DNA of 64,000 nucleotides from Prochlorococcus marinus CUG1415 (GCF_017696015.1 NZ_JAAORL010000001.1:682001-746000); one strand, 5' to 3'; numbered from the stretch's first letter, positions 1-7,302 are shown. Notes: generated from the letters alone by a model not told the origin. A program made the numbers and translations.

Positions 1-266
1 GGACTAATTTTTCTTACGGTTATCGTAATAATTCCCCAAGTGGTTGGTTGCTTAGTCCGGACCGCAGCAGATTAATTTTATTTGTAAGGAATAAAAAATC
101 TCTAAGAAATAGTATGAGAATTTTTGCTCATACATATTATGCTAATGATCTTGGTGAGCCAACGGCAATTAAATCATCAACTCAAATGTATTTGGATGAC
201 GCTTGGGATAAATGGCATTACCTTCAATTAGAAGGTTGGACTTTTGAAGAACTTGAATTACCTTAA
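1..266 (+). CDS. DUF1651 family protein (5' end outside window)
   Basis: The reading frame is open from the left edge to the TAA at 264-266, so the start codon lies outside. The visible part has the DUF1651 layout: a SGWLL motif near the start, a central hydrophobic strand, then GEPTAIKSS and a closing W-x-x-L-x-x-x-GW motif. It is clearly paralogous to the complete gene at 2436-2726. DUF1651 is a small family found in marine picocyanobacteria with no known function. A short gene follows after 5 bp and may be co-transcribed. Confidence 0.75.
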   Translation, partial: TNFSYGYRNNSPSGWLLSPDRSRLILFVRNKKSLRNSMRIFAHTYYANDLGEPTAIKSSTQMYLDDAWDKWHYLQLEGWTFEELELP

Positions 267-271
267 TCATC

Positions 272-412
272 ATGACTAACTTAAATCTAATCAAAAAAAA
301 ATCATCAAAACTAGATAAAAATGTATCTATCCAAGACCCATCAAAATTACTAGCAGAATTTTTTAATGGTATTGTTATTGAACTTGATGAAGAATATAAA
401 TATGACTCATAA
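272..412 (+). CDS. small hypothetical protein, 46 aa
   Basis: ATG start 5 bp after the DUF1651 stop. The product has a lysine-rich N-terminus and an acidic C-terminus (IELDEEYKYDS) with no membrane segment. Its end overlaps the ATG of the next frame at 402, which suggests translational coupling. I do not recognise it. It is called from position, compact spacing and plausible composition only. Confidence 0.4.
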   Translation: MTNLNLIKKKSSKLDKNVSIQDPSKLLAEFFNGIVIELDEEYKYDS

Positions 413-554
413 GGAATTGATAGATCAAGTTTCCGCAAATTTATTTAAGCAAAGCGGAAAGTTAGAAAGCAGAAGATCTTGGTTGGCAATGAGAAATTAT
501 CTCGAGCAATTGGATAGCGAACAACTTAGAGCCATACTTAAAGACCACGGTTGA
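402..554 (+). CDS. small hypothetical protein, 50 aa
   Basis: The ATG at 402 (MTHKELIDQV) overlaps the end of the preceding frame by 11 bp. An upstream in-frame start would give a poorer N-terminus, so the internal ATG is preferred. The product is soluble and helical, with the motif SRRSWLAMRNYLEQLDSEQL. It resembles an orphan picocyanobacterial family, but no function can be given. Confidence 0.5.
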   Translation: MTHKELIDQVSANLFKQSGKLESRRSWLAMRNYLEQLDSEQLRAILKDHG

Positions 555-579
555 TTTAAAAACTTTATTTATTAATGAT

Positions 580-693
580 TTATTTGCTTTTTATTCTTTT
601 CGTAATTCTTAGAAAACCGTAAGTTCCAAAACCAATCAAAAACATGTCCAAGTAGATATGCCAAGGAGGAAAAATCTGGTGTATTAGTTCCAT
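580..693 (-). CDS. small membrane protein, 37 aa
   Basis: This 37-codon minus-strand frame (MELIHQIFPPWHIYLDM...) starts inside the stop codon of the ligase-like gene (TAATG overlap), so translation is probably coupled. It has one hydrophobic segment (about residues 14-29) and a basic tail (TKRIKSK). It looks like a single-pass membrane peptide. Function unknown. Confidence 0.5.
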   Translation of the reverse strand: MELIHQIFPPWHIYLDMFLIGFGTYGFLRITKRIKSK

Positions 694-1442
694 TAAATTT
701 TTATTGCCACTTGCCAATAAGGATAATCTAAATTTGATTTTTCTCTTATTAATTGTAATTTTCTCGAATTTATCTTTACTACTATTCCATCTGTTGGATA
801 TTTCCTAAAAAGTTTCCCTTCTAGCCATTGGTTTCTATATACTTTGACTTGGCTAGTAAAATTACAATAAATATCCTGAGGGATTGTGAAACCTAGCTTA
901 GAAAGATTCTTTTTGGATTCACATTGGTTGAGTTTTGAATTAAGTATTTGAAATGCACAAAAACTGAGACTTTCAGAAAATCCTTCTCTAGCTCTCAGAA
1001 ATCCAGAAGCAATTCTTTGGGAAATATCTGGATTTTGGTTGGGTGCGTATAGTTCACCTCTAACTTGAAGAACTCCTCGAATAGGTAGATGGGATGGGAT
1101 GTCTTCAACTTTTATAAGTTTACTAGTTACGTCAGTTCCTTCTCTTGAAATTGCTTTCTCCAAGGTTCCATCCATATATTGCAAAGCAACAGCGCAACCA
1201 TCAATTTTTGGTTCAATTAATAACCTGGTATCAGGTAATAACCCTTTCAAAAATTCATCTATTGAATCCTTCTCTAATGAAGGCAAAATTAGTTTATTTT
1301 TCTTTTTAAAGTAATCACACTTAGGGTTTGTTCTTAATAAATTCTTTTCAAGTTGGTCAAACTGCTTATCAGTGATTAAAGCATTACCATTTCTATAGTT
1401 TTCGTCATACCATTCAATTCGTTCTTCTAAATAAGTCTTCAT
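693..1442 (-). CDS. free-standing NAD+-dependent DNA ligase adenylation domain
   Basis: The 249 aa match only the N-terminal part of bacterial LigA (about 670-700 aa). Residues 1-45 resemble the Ia domain (Y-x-x-x-x-A-x-I-T-D-x-x-F-D). The nucleotidyltransferase motifs follow: KIDG at 79-82 with adenylated Lys79, SREGTDVT at about 99, VRGELY at 127-132, TDGIVVK at 217-223 and WQVAIK at 243-248. The protein stops right after the last motif, so the OB fold, zinc finger, HhH and BRCT domains are absent. The domain should be able to self-adenylate, but it lacks the DNA-clamping parts. It sits in a tight minus-strand operon, with 0 bp to the gene upstream and a 1-bp overlap with the gene downstream. 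The assignment is confident; the biological role is not known. Confidence 0.8.
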   Translation of the reverse strand: MKTYLEERIEWYDENYRNGNALITDKQFDQLEKNLLRTNPKCDYFKKKNKLILPSLEKDSIDEFLKGLLPDTRLLIEPKIDGCAVALQYMDGTLEKAISREGTDVTSKLIKVEDIPSHLPIRGVLQVRGELYAPNQNPDISQRIASGFLRAREGFSESLSFCAFQILNSKLNQCESKKNLSKLGFTIPQDIYCNFTSQVKVYRNQWLEGKLFRKYPTDGIVVKINSRKLQLIREKSNLDYPYWQVAIKI

Positions 1443-1649
1443 TTAATACGATGGCTGATGTTTTTGGCTAGGAATCCAACTTGGTTTATCTATAATCCAT
1501 TTTTCTCTATCTTCAGATTTAACAGTCCACAAAAGAAATGAAGAAATCTGATCTAATGATATGCCAATCATATATCTTGTTTTTGGACTTATAGATATAA
1601 ATACAAATAATAATATTAAGAAAATTAGTTTGAACACAAGCTTAATCAT
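1443..1649 (-). CDS. small membrane protein, 68 aa
   Basis: A strongly hydrophobic N-terminus (residues 3-22) is followed by a soluble tail rich in Trp, Lys and Pro (WIIDKPSWIPSQKHQP). The stop codon abuts the ATG of the ligase-like gene, so the two are probably co-transcribed and the proteins may be functionally linked. Not recognised. Confidence 0.5.
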   Translation of the reverse strand: MIKLVFKLIFLILLFVFISISPKTRYMIGISLDQISSFLLWTVKSEDREKWIIDKPSWIPSQKHQPSY

Positions 1650-1680
1650 TCAAAAACTCAGCATAATTTTTGTAAATTGT

Positions 1681-1938
1681 TTAATTTATGCAATTCTTAT
1701 AACCTTCAATCTTGGCTAGTTCTTCAACTTTTAAACCTGTTTCTTCTAATAAGGTTTCTCCGATATCCTCTTTATTAAATTTAGTTAATGCGCCTTTATT
1801 AGAGTGCTTAATGCATTGGTTTTTATAGCTTGCTTCTTTTACAACAGGAGATAAATAAAAACCAAATAAGACGAGAAAAGCTCCATAGGTTACAACTTTT
1901 CTATGGTTTTTCCACCAGTCATAAAATTTATTGGACAC
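1681..1938 (-). CDS. small membrane protein, 85 aa
   Basis: One membrane segment (about residues 16-32, VVTYGAFLVLFGFYLSP) is followed by a soluble domain with two cysteines (at about 42 and 82). It is the likely first gene of the minus-strand cluster 1938-580. It resembles other orphan membrane proteins of picocyanobacteria. No function recognised. Confidence 0.5.
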   Translation of the reverse strand: MSNKFYDWWKNHRKVVTYGAFLVLFGFYLSPVVKEASYKNQCIKHSNKGALTKFNKEDIGETLLEETGLKVEELAKIEGYKNCIN

Positions 1939-2435
1939 GAGAAATAACTAACTAACTAACTTCTATTTTAAATTGACTGTCAACAAAATACTTTAATATT
2001 TGAAGGACTATTTAATTTATTGTTGTTTATTAATGAATCTATCCCATGAATAATACCTTGATTCTCTAATCCTTTTTTCTTTAGAGACTAATCTATCTGC
2101 TGATTCTGAGGGTGATTCTCATTATTCAACTTTTGTTGTAATAGAAATGTCAAAACCTTTTGCTTTGATTATGGCTATGAAGCCTTGTAAATAAATAGAA
2201 GAAAGAACCTTTATTCCATCCTAATTAGAAGGGATTCCGATACATATTTTTTATTGGTTTATTATTTAATGATATTTTCTTCTTGAAGATTTTACTTTTA
2301 TAAACTATCCATAAGTAAGATGTTAAATCCGCTTATTTCTGGAAAGGAATTTTTGTTTTTAAATAATTCCCAAGAAAGAATACTTGACGTCGGCGAATAG
2401 TACATATATATTAATAGTACAAGAGTATTATCCTC
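1939..2435. other. gene-poor stretch with an open frame lacking a start
   Basis: No convincing gene. On the plus strand 2054-2194 is open for 46 codons and ends in MSKPFALIMAMKPCK, but the only in-frame ATG is at 2147 and leaves 15 aa, so it may be a decayed gene. The 3' part, just upstream of the DUF1651 gene, has AATAGTAC twice (2396-2403 and 2413-2420), a possible promoter element. Confidence 0.35.
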
Positions 2436-2726
2436 ATGGCATCAGGAGTGGCTAATGTTTGGACTAATTTTTATCGTGGCAGTCTTATTGACCCCCCAAC
2501 TGGCTGGTTGTTTAACCAAAAAAGTGGTTTATTAATTTTTTTTGAGAGTCATAAGAAATCTGTATCTAATAATTTAAAGGTATATACTCATCTTTTCTAT
2601 GCAAATGAATTAGGTGAACCAGCCCAACTTAAAAATTCAAGACTTCATTCTATTGAGTGTGCTTATGAAACATGGAATGAATTAATTTCAGGGGGTTGGA
2701 AAATTGTTACTAATAAATTCCAGTAA
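2436..2726 (+). CDS. DUF1651 family protein
   Basis: 96 aa, complete, and parallel to the partial gene at the left edge: W-T-N-F near the N-terminus, P-x-GWL at about 21-25, a hydrophobic strand (GLLIFF), YANELGEPAQLKNSR, then W-N-E-L-x-x-x-GW. These match the DUF1651 pattern (L-K-S-R, then A-x-x-x-W-x-x-L-x-x-x-GW). Function unknown. The two copies 2.2 kb apart, each followed by small frames, point to a local duplication. Confidence 0.8.
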   Translation: MASGVANVWTNFYRGSLIDPPTGWLFNQKSGLLIFFESHKKSVSNNLKVYTHLFYANELGEPAQLKNSRLHSIECAYETWNELISGGWKIVTNKFQ

Positions 2727-2728
2727 TC

Positions 2729-2872
2729 ATGATTAAGCTAAATCCGTAAAAATGGGAATATCTACAAGAATCAATTTTAAAACGAAAACGTATACCTCAT
2801 TCTGATCATTTACTTAAAGGTTTTGAGTATTGGCAAAAATATAGGACTATATTTTCTCATGAAGCATCTTAA
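2729..2872 (+). pseudogene. small gene interrupted by an in-frame stop
   Basis: Two bases after the DUF1651 stop an ATG opens MIKLNP, then TAA at 2747-2749. The same frame continues for 40 codons (KWEYLQESILKRKRI...) to a second stop at 2870-2872. The downstream part looks like real coding sequence but has no start of its own. A nonsense mutation in a 47-aa gene, or a sequencing error, would explain it. Confidence 0.4.
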
Positions 2873-2973
2873 TTATTCTCTAATTAATTTTTTTTAAATA
2901 GAGATATTTAATTTTGTAAATAAAGCATTATTTTATACAACTTAAGAAATTTTTTTTAAGTAACTTGTCAATT

Positions 2974-3075
2974 ATGATTCAATTTTACTTTTCCATATTT
3001 CTATTAATTGTGCTTACTTTTTTTGCACTTTTGTTAGATGCAACAGAATTGTCTTATTTAATTCAAACATTTTAG
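2974..3075 (+). CDS. small membrane peptide, 33 aa
   Basis: Plus-strand ATG frame. Residues 3-22 are continuously hydrophobic (FYFSIFLLIVLTFFALLL), followed by DATELSYLIQTF. It would be a single-pass membrane peptide of the kind common in this region. Not recognised; called from composition only. Confidence 0.35.
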   Translation: MIQFYFSIFLLIVLTFFALLLDATELSYLIQTF

Positions 3076-3240
3076 GAATCGATAAATTAGTTTTCCATTA
3101 TTTTTTAATTACCCAAACTTTTTTAAAATTATAAAAAATAAAATCAATTTTATAGATTAAATAATAAAATCAGCATTTTTACTGATTTACTTTATTTCTA
3201 AGTAAGGCGTAAGTTTAATTTGTTGAATCGGAGGGATCTA

Positions 3241-3282
3241 ATGATTGACAGTCCACCAGAGGAGTTAGATTATAAAATTTAA
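3241..3282 (+). CDS. 13-aa minicistron with a strong ribosome-binding site
   Basis: MIDSPPEELDYKI is preceded by a textbook Shine-Dalgarno GGAGG at 3230-3234, six bases before the ATG. That is unusual here, where most genes show weak or no SD. A 7-bp stem (3265-3271 with 3282-3288) covers the stop codon, and a strong terminator lies 25 bases further on. It could be a leader peptide or a dual-function small RNA. No downstream gene is available to be attenuated. Confidence 0.45.
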   Translation: MIDSPPEELDYKI

Positions 3283-3307
3283 ATCTAAATAAAACTAATG
3301 CTAAGTC

Positions 3308-3343
3308 AGGAATGTATCTCTTATCGGAGATTCATTCCTTTTT
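3308..3343 (+). terminator. rho-independent terminator of a short transcript
   Basis: The stem AGGAATGTATCTC (3308-3320) pairs with GAGATTCATTCCT (3327-3339) with one mismatch across a six-base loop (TTATCG). A run of T follows (3339-3343). It ends a transcript that can contain little more than the 13-codon frame at 3241-3282. Confidence 0.7.
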
Positions 3344-3432
3344 GATTTTTCAAAAAGATCTTAAATTATGCATATTAAATTTTAAAGTATAAAATATATT
3401 CTTATTTAACTAATGTGTTTGCAAGGGTAATT
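3344..3432. other. intergenic, no gene seen
   Basis: AT-rich spacer between the terminator at 3308-3343 and the minus-strand frame that ends at 3433. Nothing else was found in it. Confidence 0.5.
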
Positions 3433-3543
3433 TTAGATAGTTACTAACTCTACCTGAATCCAAAACCAGTTTTTTGTGATTTCTTTTCTTCTCATTAGTT
3501 CATAATTAGTTTTAAAAACTTTTAACTTATAAATTCCTAGCAT
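3433..3543 (-). CDS. small hypothetical protein, 36 aa
   Basis: Minus-strand ATG frame, basic N-terminal half (YKLKVFKTNYELMRRKEITK) followed by NWFWIQVELVTI. The pattern looks like a short soluble beta-hairpin protein rather than noise. There is no supporting neighbour or clear RBS. Confidence 0.35.
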   Translation of the reverse strand: MLGIYKLKVFKTNYELMRRKEITKNWFWIQVELVTI

Positions 3544-3635
3544 CAGTATCTTTTGAAGATTTGTACAGATATTTTTTATTTCTTCAAAGACATAATATAT
3601 TAATATTGTTTTTAATCTGGATTAGCCAAAGAATT

Positions 3636-3833
3636 TTAAAAAGCTCCGTTACAGTTAAATCCACTGCAGTTAATAACTCTGATAATATTCATTATTAAAT
3701 TATGGAATTTTTCATCATAGAAAAATCCCCAGGTCGTAAATATCGCAAAACAAGAGATAGCAAAAGCAATATATTGTAGCCAATGTATTCCATTGCTGTC
3801 TAATCCATTTTTATCAAAGTCAGAATTACTCAA
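3636..3833 (-). CDS. small membrane protein, 65 aa
   Basis: Residues about 18-38 (WLQYIAFAISCFAIFTTWGF) form one membrane segment. The short tail has two further cysteines (NCSGFNCNGAF). Orphan; likely one of the picocyanobacterial single-pass proteins clustered in this stretch. Confidence 0.5.
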   Translation of the reverse strand: MSNSDFDKNGLDSNGIHWLQYIAFAISCFAIFTTWGFFYDEKFHNLIMNIIRVINCSGFNCNGAF

Positions 3834-3929
3834 TTACTATTTTTCTAAATAATAAAAAATTTTTTTTAAAAAGGAGAGTTTTTCTAACGAGAGAATAAAT
3901 TTTAGTAAATTATTAAATATATTTATCGC

Positions 3930-4184
3930 TTAAATAAACCCAGGAATTATCCATCCAAAAAATCCGTAGTTTATTATTAAGACTAAAAAACCAATCATTG
4001 CTAATCTACCATTTGTCATTTCAGCATTTTTCCAATATTTACCTATATAGTTTTTAATCTTTTTTGAATTTATATCTATCAAATAATTTGGTTCTAAAGG
4101 TTCCTCTAACCTTTTGATTGTATATAAAGAGAATTGGATTGTAATTGCAATGATTACAATGATAAAACTAGTAAGAGCATCCAT
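3930..4184 (-). CDS. hli: high-light-inducible protein (Hli/Scp, one-helix LHC-like)
   Basis: 84 aa. The C-terminal half carries the chlorophyll-binding helix typical of Hli proteins: AEMTNGRLAMIGF at residues 54-66, with Glu55, Asn58 and Arg60, then a hydrophobic stretch ending GFFGWIIPGF. A first hydrophobic segment (about 5-22) gives it an extra N-terminal membrane helix that the shortest Hli proteins lack. Hli proteins bind chlorophyll and carotenoid in the thylakoid membrane and protect photosystems under excess light or nutrient stress. Multiple copies are typical of high-light Prochlorococcus. It stands alone among small orphan genes. Confidence 0.85.
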   Translation of the reverse strand: MDALTSFIIVIIAITIQFSLYTIKRLEEPLEPNYLIDINSKKIKNYIGKYWKNAEMTNGRLAMIGFLVLIINYGFFGWIIPGFI

Positions 4185-4507
4185 TTTTATATTTCATCTG
4201 TGATCAATTAATAAGGATAAGAGTAAATGACATTATGTATGTATAAGAAATTTCCTTATATCTGCTTTTAGGCAAAGGATAACTAAACTTATATTAATAA
4301 ATGTAACATAGTTTTAAAAAAAATCGTATTAATTTATACTTTCTTTGGATTTCAAATTAATAAAAAAACTTAAGTGTTACGTTTATGTGTTGTCGTTATC
4401 AAAGTAGCTAGCTTAATGAAATTACAGTATTCAGCAGTTATTTTTGTATAGGAATATATTTTTAATGAATATTGATTTGCGAATTAAAGCTTTAAACCTA
4501 AATACAA
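4185..4507. other. intergenic stretch, no gene seen
   Basis: AT-rich, with only frames of fewer than 20 codons on either strand. It contains the upstream region of the minus-strand hli gene. No repeat or terminator was recognised. Confidence 0.5.
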
Positions 4508-4627
4508 TCACTTTTTTTTGATTTCGGGAAGATAAAATTTATTACCTAATGTATAGCCTATTGAAATAAGAACAATACCTATAAGTTGGGGTAAATGAGA
4601 ATTTGCAAGAGAGATCTTTTCAATCAT
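4508..4627 (-). CDS. small membrane peptide, 39 aa
   Basis: MIEKISLANSHLPQ leads into one hydrophobic segment (LIGIVLISIGYTLG) and a basic tail (LPEIKKK). Single-pass topology is likely. Orphan, judged by composition and by the similar short genes around it. Confidence 0.45.
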   Translation of the reverse strand: MIEKISLANSHLPQLIGIVLISIGYTLGNKFYLPEIKKK

Positions 4628-4684
4628 TTCTCGATCGGTAAAAGATCATAATAATAAATTTTTTTTTGTTCTGTAAATTTATGT

Positions 4685-4852
4685 TTATTTTGATTCTTTA
4701 ATCTCACCTGACTTTTTTAGTGAATTAACAAGTCTTTCGTTTTCCGTTTTTAGATTTTCTAATGCAGATTTTGTAAATTGCTCTTTAGCCTCGAATTTTG
4801 GTGAACTTATAACTCTTTTATTAGGAAGTTTTTTCTTCGGTTCTGGCTTCAT
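4685..4852 (-). CDS. small lysine-rich protein, 55 aa
   Basis: A basic, proline-containing N-terminus (MKPEPKKKLPNKR) precedes a helical second half with ENLKTENERLVNSLKKSG. The C-terminal part resembles the 41-aa product at 8646-8771 (TNENDFLVKNLKKAG), so the two appear to be paralogues of a tiny helical family. No known function. Confidence 0.5.
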   Translation of the reverse strand: MKPEPKKKLPNKRVISSPKFEAKEQFTKSALENLKTENERLVNSLKKSGEIKESK

Positions 4853-4950
4853 ATTTAATAGCTTTTTAAAAATATTAGAAGATATTTTTTTTGTATGAAG
4901 TATGAATTTTTACAGTTTTCTGGTTAATAATATTTGTTTACATAAATAAA

Positions 4951-5163
4951 TTAATCTTTATCTTTTGGGAGCCTTAACCAACCTGTATTCCATTCGGATT
5001 TTAGTTCTGACCATGAGATCCTTTTAATATCTTTATTATTTTTGGTAGGGAAAATATCAACCCATCTTTTTTCATTTTTACCACCATAAGTTTTAACTTG
5101 AAAATGTCGATTACCATTTATCGTCTTTGGTGCGGTCCAACAAAGAGTGGGAGGCCATTTCAT
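4951..5163 (-). CDS. tryptophan-rich TIGR02450-type protein
   Basis: 70 aa with five tryptophans. The order WTAPKTINGNRHFQV, a central strand and then ISWSELKSEWNTGW matches the TIGR02450/DUF2389 pattern (W-T-A-x-x-P..., W-x-x-L-x-x-x-x-x-W-x-x-GW). The family is widespread in marine bacteria and cyanobacteria and uncharacterised. It is soluble and probably cytoplasmic. Confidence 0.65.
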   Translation of the reverse strand: MKWPPTLCWTAPKTINGNRHFQVKTYGGKNEKRWVDIFPTKNNKDIKRISWSELKSEWNTGWLRLPKDKD

Positions 5164-5191
5164 AAAAAAAATTTAGATGAGTTGAAAAAAA

Positions 5192-5278
5192 CTAGAGATT
5201 GCTTTGCCCAGTCAAGACTAAACCATAATATGCAATCGTCCCAAGAATTAGAACTATCGCTAGTATTCTAATAATCAT
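5192..5278 (-). CDS. single-pass membrane peptide, 28 aa
   Basis: MIIRILAIVLILGTIAYYGL followed by a short polar end (TGQSNL) gives a complete transmembrane helix with a basic N-terminal residue. Its length and layout recall the small subunits of photosynthetic complexes, but it matches none that I know. Confidence 0.45.
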   Translation of the reverse strand: MIIRILAIVLILGTIAYYGLVLTGQSNL

Positions 5279-5356
5279 TTTTTTTATTATTTTAATTTTT
5301 GATTATATTAAATAATTTTATTAAAAAAAATCACTTCAAATATTTGTTTATTTAGT

Positions 5357-5569
5357 TTAATCTTTGACAATATTTTTTTTTCTAACTAGTGAGTGGAATG
5401 ATTTTGGATTACATTCATTTTGAATGTTCCCATTGAATTCATAAATAAAAGAATCGGGACACCCAATTTCTTTTTGAAGTTCTGAAAGCTCTTCTTTAAT
5501 GCCTTGATATGCAATAGTTCTTATCCCGAAATTTTCCACTTGGATGGGAGTACATTTTTTATTATCCAT
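5357..5569 (-). CDS. small hypothetical protein, 70 aa
   Basis: Soluble, mixed charge, with three cysteines (residues 6, 37 and 53). It contains the helical stretch EELSELQKEIGCPDSFIYEF. It lies just downstream of the 56-aa gene at 5582-5752 on the same strand (12-bp spacing), so both probably share a transcript. Not recognised. Confidence 0.5.
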   Translation of the reverse strand: MDNKKCTPIQVENFGIRTIAYQGIKEELSELQKEIGCPDSFIYEFNGNIQNECNPKSFHSLVRKKNIVKD

Positions 5570-5581
5570 TGTTTGAAGGTT

Positions 5582-5752
5582 TTAATTGTTTTCCACAATA
5601 TCGTAATAAGTTATATCTCCATAGTCAGTATCTGAACAACATAAATCACCATATAATTCGTCTAGCAAATCGTATGCGTCTGAATATTTATCAAAGCTTT
5701 GAGAAGTTAATTTGTCATCTTTGCCGTCTACTCTAATTATTTTGTAGAACAT
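5582..5752 (-). CDS. small acidic protein, 56 aa
   Basis: MFYKIIRVDGKDDKLTSQSF, then DAYDLLDELYGDLCCSDTDYGD: a short strand-helix protein with a very acidic Tyr/Asp-rich C-terminal half and adjacent cysteines (38-39). Composition and the neighbouring gene suggest a real picocyanobacterial family. Function unknown. Confidence 0.55.
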   Translation of the reverse strand: MFYKIIRVDGKDDKLTSQSFDKYSDAYDLLDELYGDLCCSDTDYGDITYYDIVENN

Positions 5753-5811
5753 AGTAAATTTAGGTGAAAAAGGATTTTTGATTTATTAGAAAATCTTAAA
5801 ACTTAAAAATT

Positions 5812-6015
5812 TTATTTAAGGGTATTGGGATAAAGCTTCTGAATTTTATTTTTTTGTATTTCTATTTTTCTTTGTTCATATTTTTTTGAGAGAATATTTC
5901 TGATAAGTAATTGTGGGATAAGCCAAACTGAAGCTATGGCTATAGCCATGAAAACAGGATTTCTCCAAGTTAAGCGAATAATTTCTTGTATCAATTCTTG
6001 ATTGAAAATTTCCAT
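5812..6015 (-). CDS. small membrane protein, 67 aa
   Basis: The segment WRNPVFMAIAIASVWLIPQL (about 17-36) is a membrane helix. A strongly basic amphipathic tail follows (KKYEQRKIEIQKNKIQK). The clean start is followed on the other strand by the divergent SDR gene. Orphan. Confidence 0.55.
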   Translation of the reverse strand: MEIFNQELIQEIIRLTWRNPVFMAIAIASVWLIPQLLIRNILSKKYEQRKIEIQKNKIQKLYPNTLK

Positions 6016-6196
6016 AAATTAATTGCCTGATAATAATATCAATGCTTAGCTTAAATAAAGTCTTAAATTAATATCAATATTTATTATAGCCTTATAAAAT
6101 TTTTATTTGGAATTAATTGCATGACATTTTTTCTTTTTCTAGTTTGTGTTTTTTTATATTTGGATTTAAATTAATATTTTATAATTTATTACTAAC

Positions 6197-6862
6197 ATGT
6201 CCACTTTTCTAATCACAGGATCCAATAGGGGTATTGGATTAGAATTATGTAAGCAAATTCATAAGAGGGGAGATAAGGTAATTGCAGCGTGTAGGAAAGC
6301 CTCAAAAGAACTTAAAGATTTAGGCGTGAGAATAGAAGAGAATATAGAAATTACTTCTTATGAGTCAATAACAAATTTGTGTAAAAAGCTATCTGGAGTT
6401 AATTTAGATTGCTTAATTAACAATGCAGGAATTTATGAATTTAATTCTTTCGAAAACTTAGATAAAAAAAGTATTTTGCGTCAATTTGAAGTGAATGCTC
6501 TAAGCCCCATTCTTATCACTCAATCACTTAAGCCTCTTTTAAAAAGATCCTCTAAAGTTGCTTTTATTACAAGTAGAATGGGATCTATTGAAGATAATAC
6601 GTCTGGAAGTTCTTATGGTTACAGGATGTCTAAAGTTGCTTTATCAATGGCAGCAAAATCAATTTCTATAGATTTATTAAAAGAAGATATTTATGTGGCT
6701 ATTTTGCATCCTGGGTTAGTTAGTACAAGAATGACTGGCTTTACTCAAAATGGAATTAGTCCTGAAGAATCAGCAAATGGCCTTTTAAAACGTATTGATT
6801 CTTTAAATAAAAAAAATTCAGGTACGTTTTGGCATGCCAACGGAGAAGTTTTGCCTTGGTAA
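6197..6862 (+). CDS. short-chain dehydrogenase/reductase
   Basis: 221 aa, a classical SDR. The cofactor motif TGSNRGIG is at residues 7-14, NNAG at 75-78, a structural Asn at about 100, Ser at about 126 in FITS, and the catalytic pair Tyr142 and Lys146 in YRMSK. The Arg at 33 (ACRKAS), after the second strand, would fit NADP(H) preference. The substrate cannot be told; the closest general type is the C-factor/sniffer-like SDRs. It stands alone on the plus strand between minus-strand small genes. A terminator at 7138-7170 could end its transcript. Confidence 0.8.
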   Translation: MSTFLITGSNRGIGLELCKQIHKRGDKVIAACRKASKELKDLGVRIEENIEITSYESITNLCKKLSGVNLDCLINNAGIYEFNSFENLDKKSILRQFEVNALSPILITQSLKPLLKRSSKVAFITSRMGSIEDNTSGSSYGYRMSKVALSMAAKSISIDLLKEDIYVAILHPGLVSTRMTGFTQNGISPEESANGLLKRIDSLNKKNSGTFWHANGEVLPW

Positions 6863-6903
6863 TATCAAAACTTTTATATTGAAGAGGGTTAATCGTCTAG
6901 TTG

Positions 6904-7101
6904 TTAAAAAACTTTTAAATTTTTAACGAATTTCGTTGCTTGTTTAATTCTTTTAGTTATCTTAAGAAAAATTAGTAAAGGAGGTGATTCATTGTCGTAT
7001 CTACCGAAAAATGCGGTTATCAAAGGGGCCGTGAATCCAGTATCTTCATCACATTCATCGGTCTCTTTTTCTTTAATTAAGAAAAAAGGTTTTATCATCA
7101 A
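6904..7101 (-). CDS. hypothetical protein, 65 aa
   Basis: The start MMIKPFFLIKEKETDECDED and a basic C-terminus (KITKRIKQATKFVKNLKVF) flank a short hydrophobic middle. No family recognised. It lies convergent with the SDR gene, between the SDR stop and the bidirectional terminator. It could be a chance frame. Confidence 0.35.
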   Translation of the reverse strand: MMIKPFFLIKEKETDECDEDTGFTAPLITAFFGRYDNESPPLLIFLKITKRIKQATKFVKNLKVF

Positions 7102-7137
7102 TAGATTTATATAAATCAGTCACTTAATAATCAAAAG

Positions 7138-7170
7138 CTCTACATCTCAAGTAGTTGTAGAGTTTTTTTT
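7138..7170. terminator. probable bidirectional rho-independent terminator
   Basis: CTCTACA (7138-7144) pairs with TGTAGAG (7156-7162) around an 11-base loop that can add two more pairs. Eight T follow on the plus strand (7163-7170). On the minus strand a weaker T run follows. It can close the SDR transcript on one side and the micro-operon 7876-7201 on the other, whose last stop is 38 bp away. Confidence 0.6.
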
Positions 7171-7200
7171 ATGAATTTAAATAATCTTTTAAATTTTAAT

Positions 7201-7302
7201 CTATCTTTTTTGGCCGAAATAAATTAAGGCTAAAAAAGATAATGTGCTTACCAAAGCGATTAAATACCACCCAGTTGAGGAGTTGCTAGTTACTTCTGTC
7301 AT
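7201..7302 (-). CDS. single-pass membrane peptide, 33 aa
   Basis: A polar N-terminus (MTEVTSNSSTGW) leads into one transmembrane helix (YLIALVSTLSFLALIYFG) and a basic end (QKR). Its ATG overlaps the stop of the upstream 31-aa gene (ATGA). It is the last gene of a four-gene minus-strand micro-operon and resembles the small subunits of membrane complexes. It is not one that I know. Confidence 0.5.
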   Translation of the reverse strand: MTEVTSNSSTGWYLIALVSTLSFLALIYFGQKR

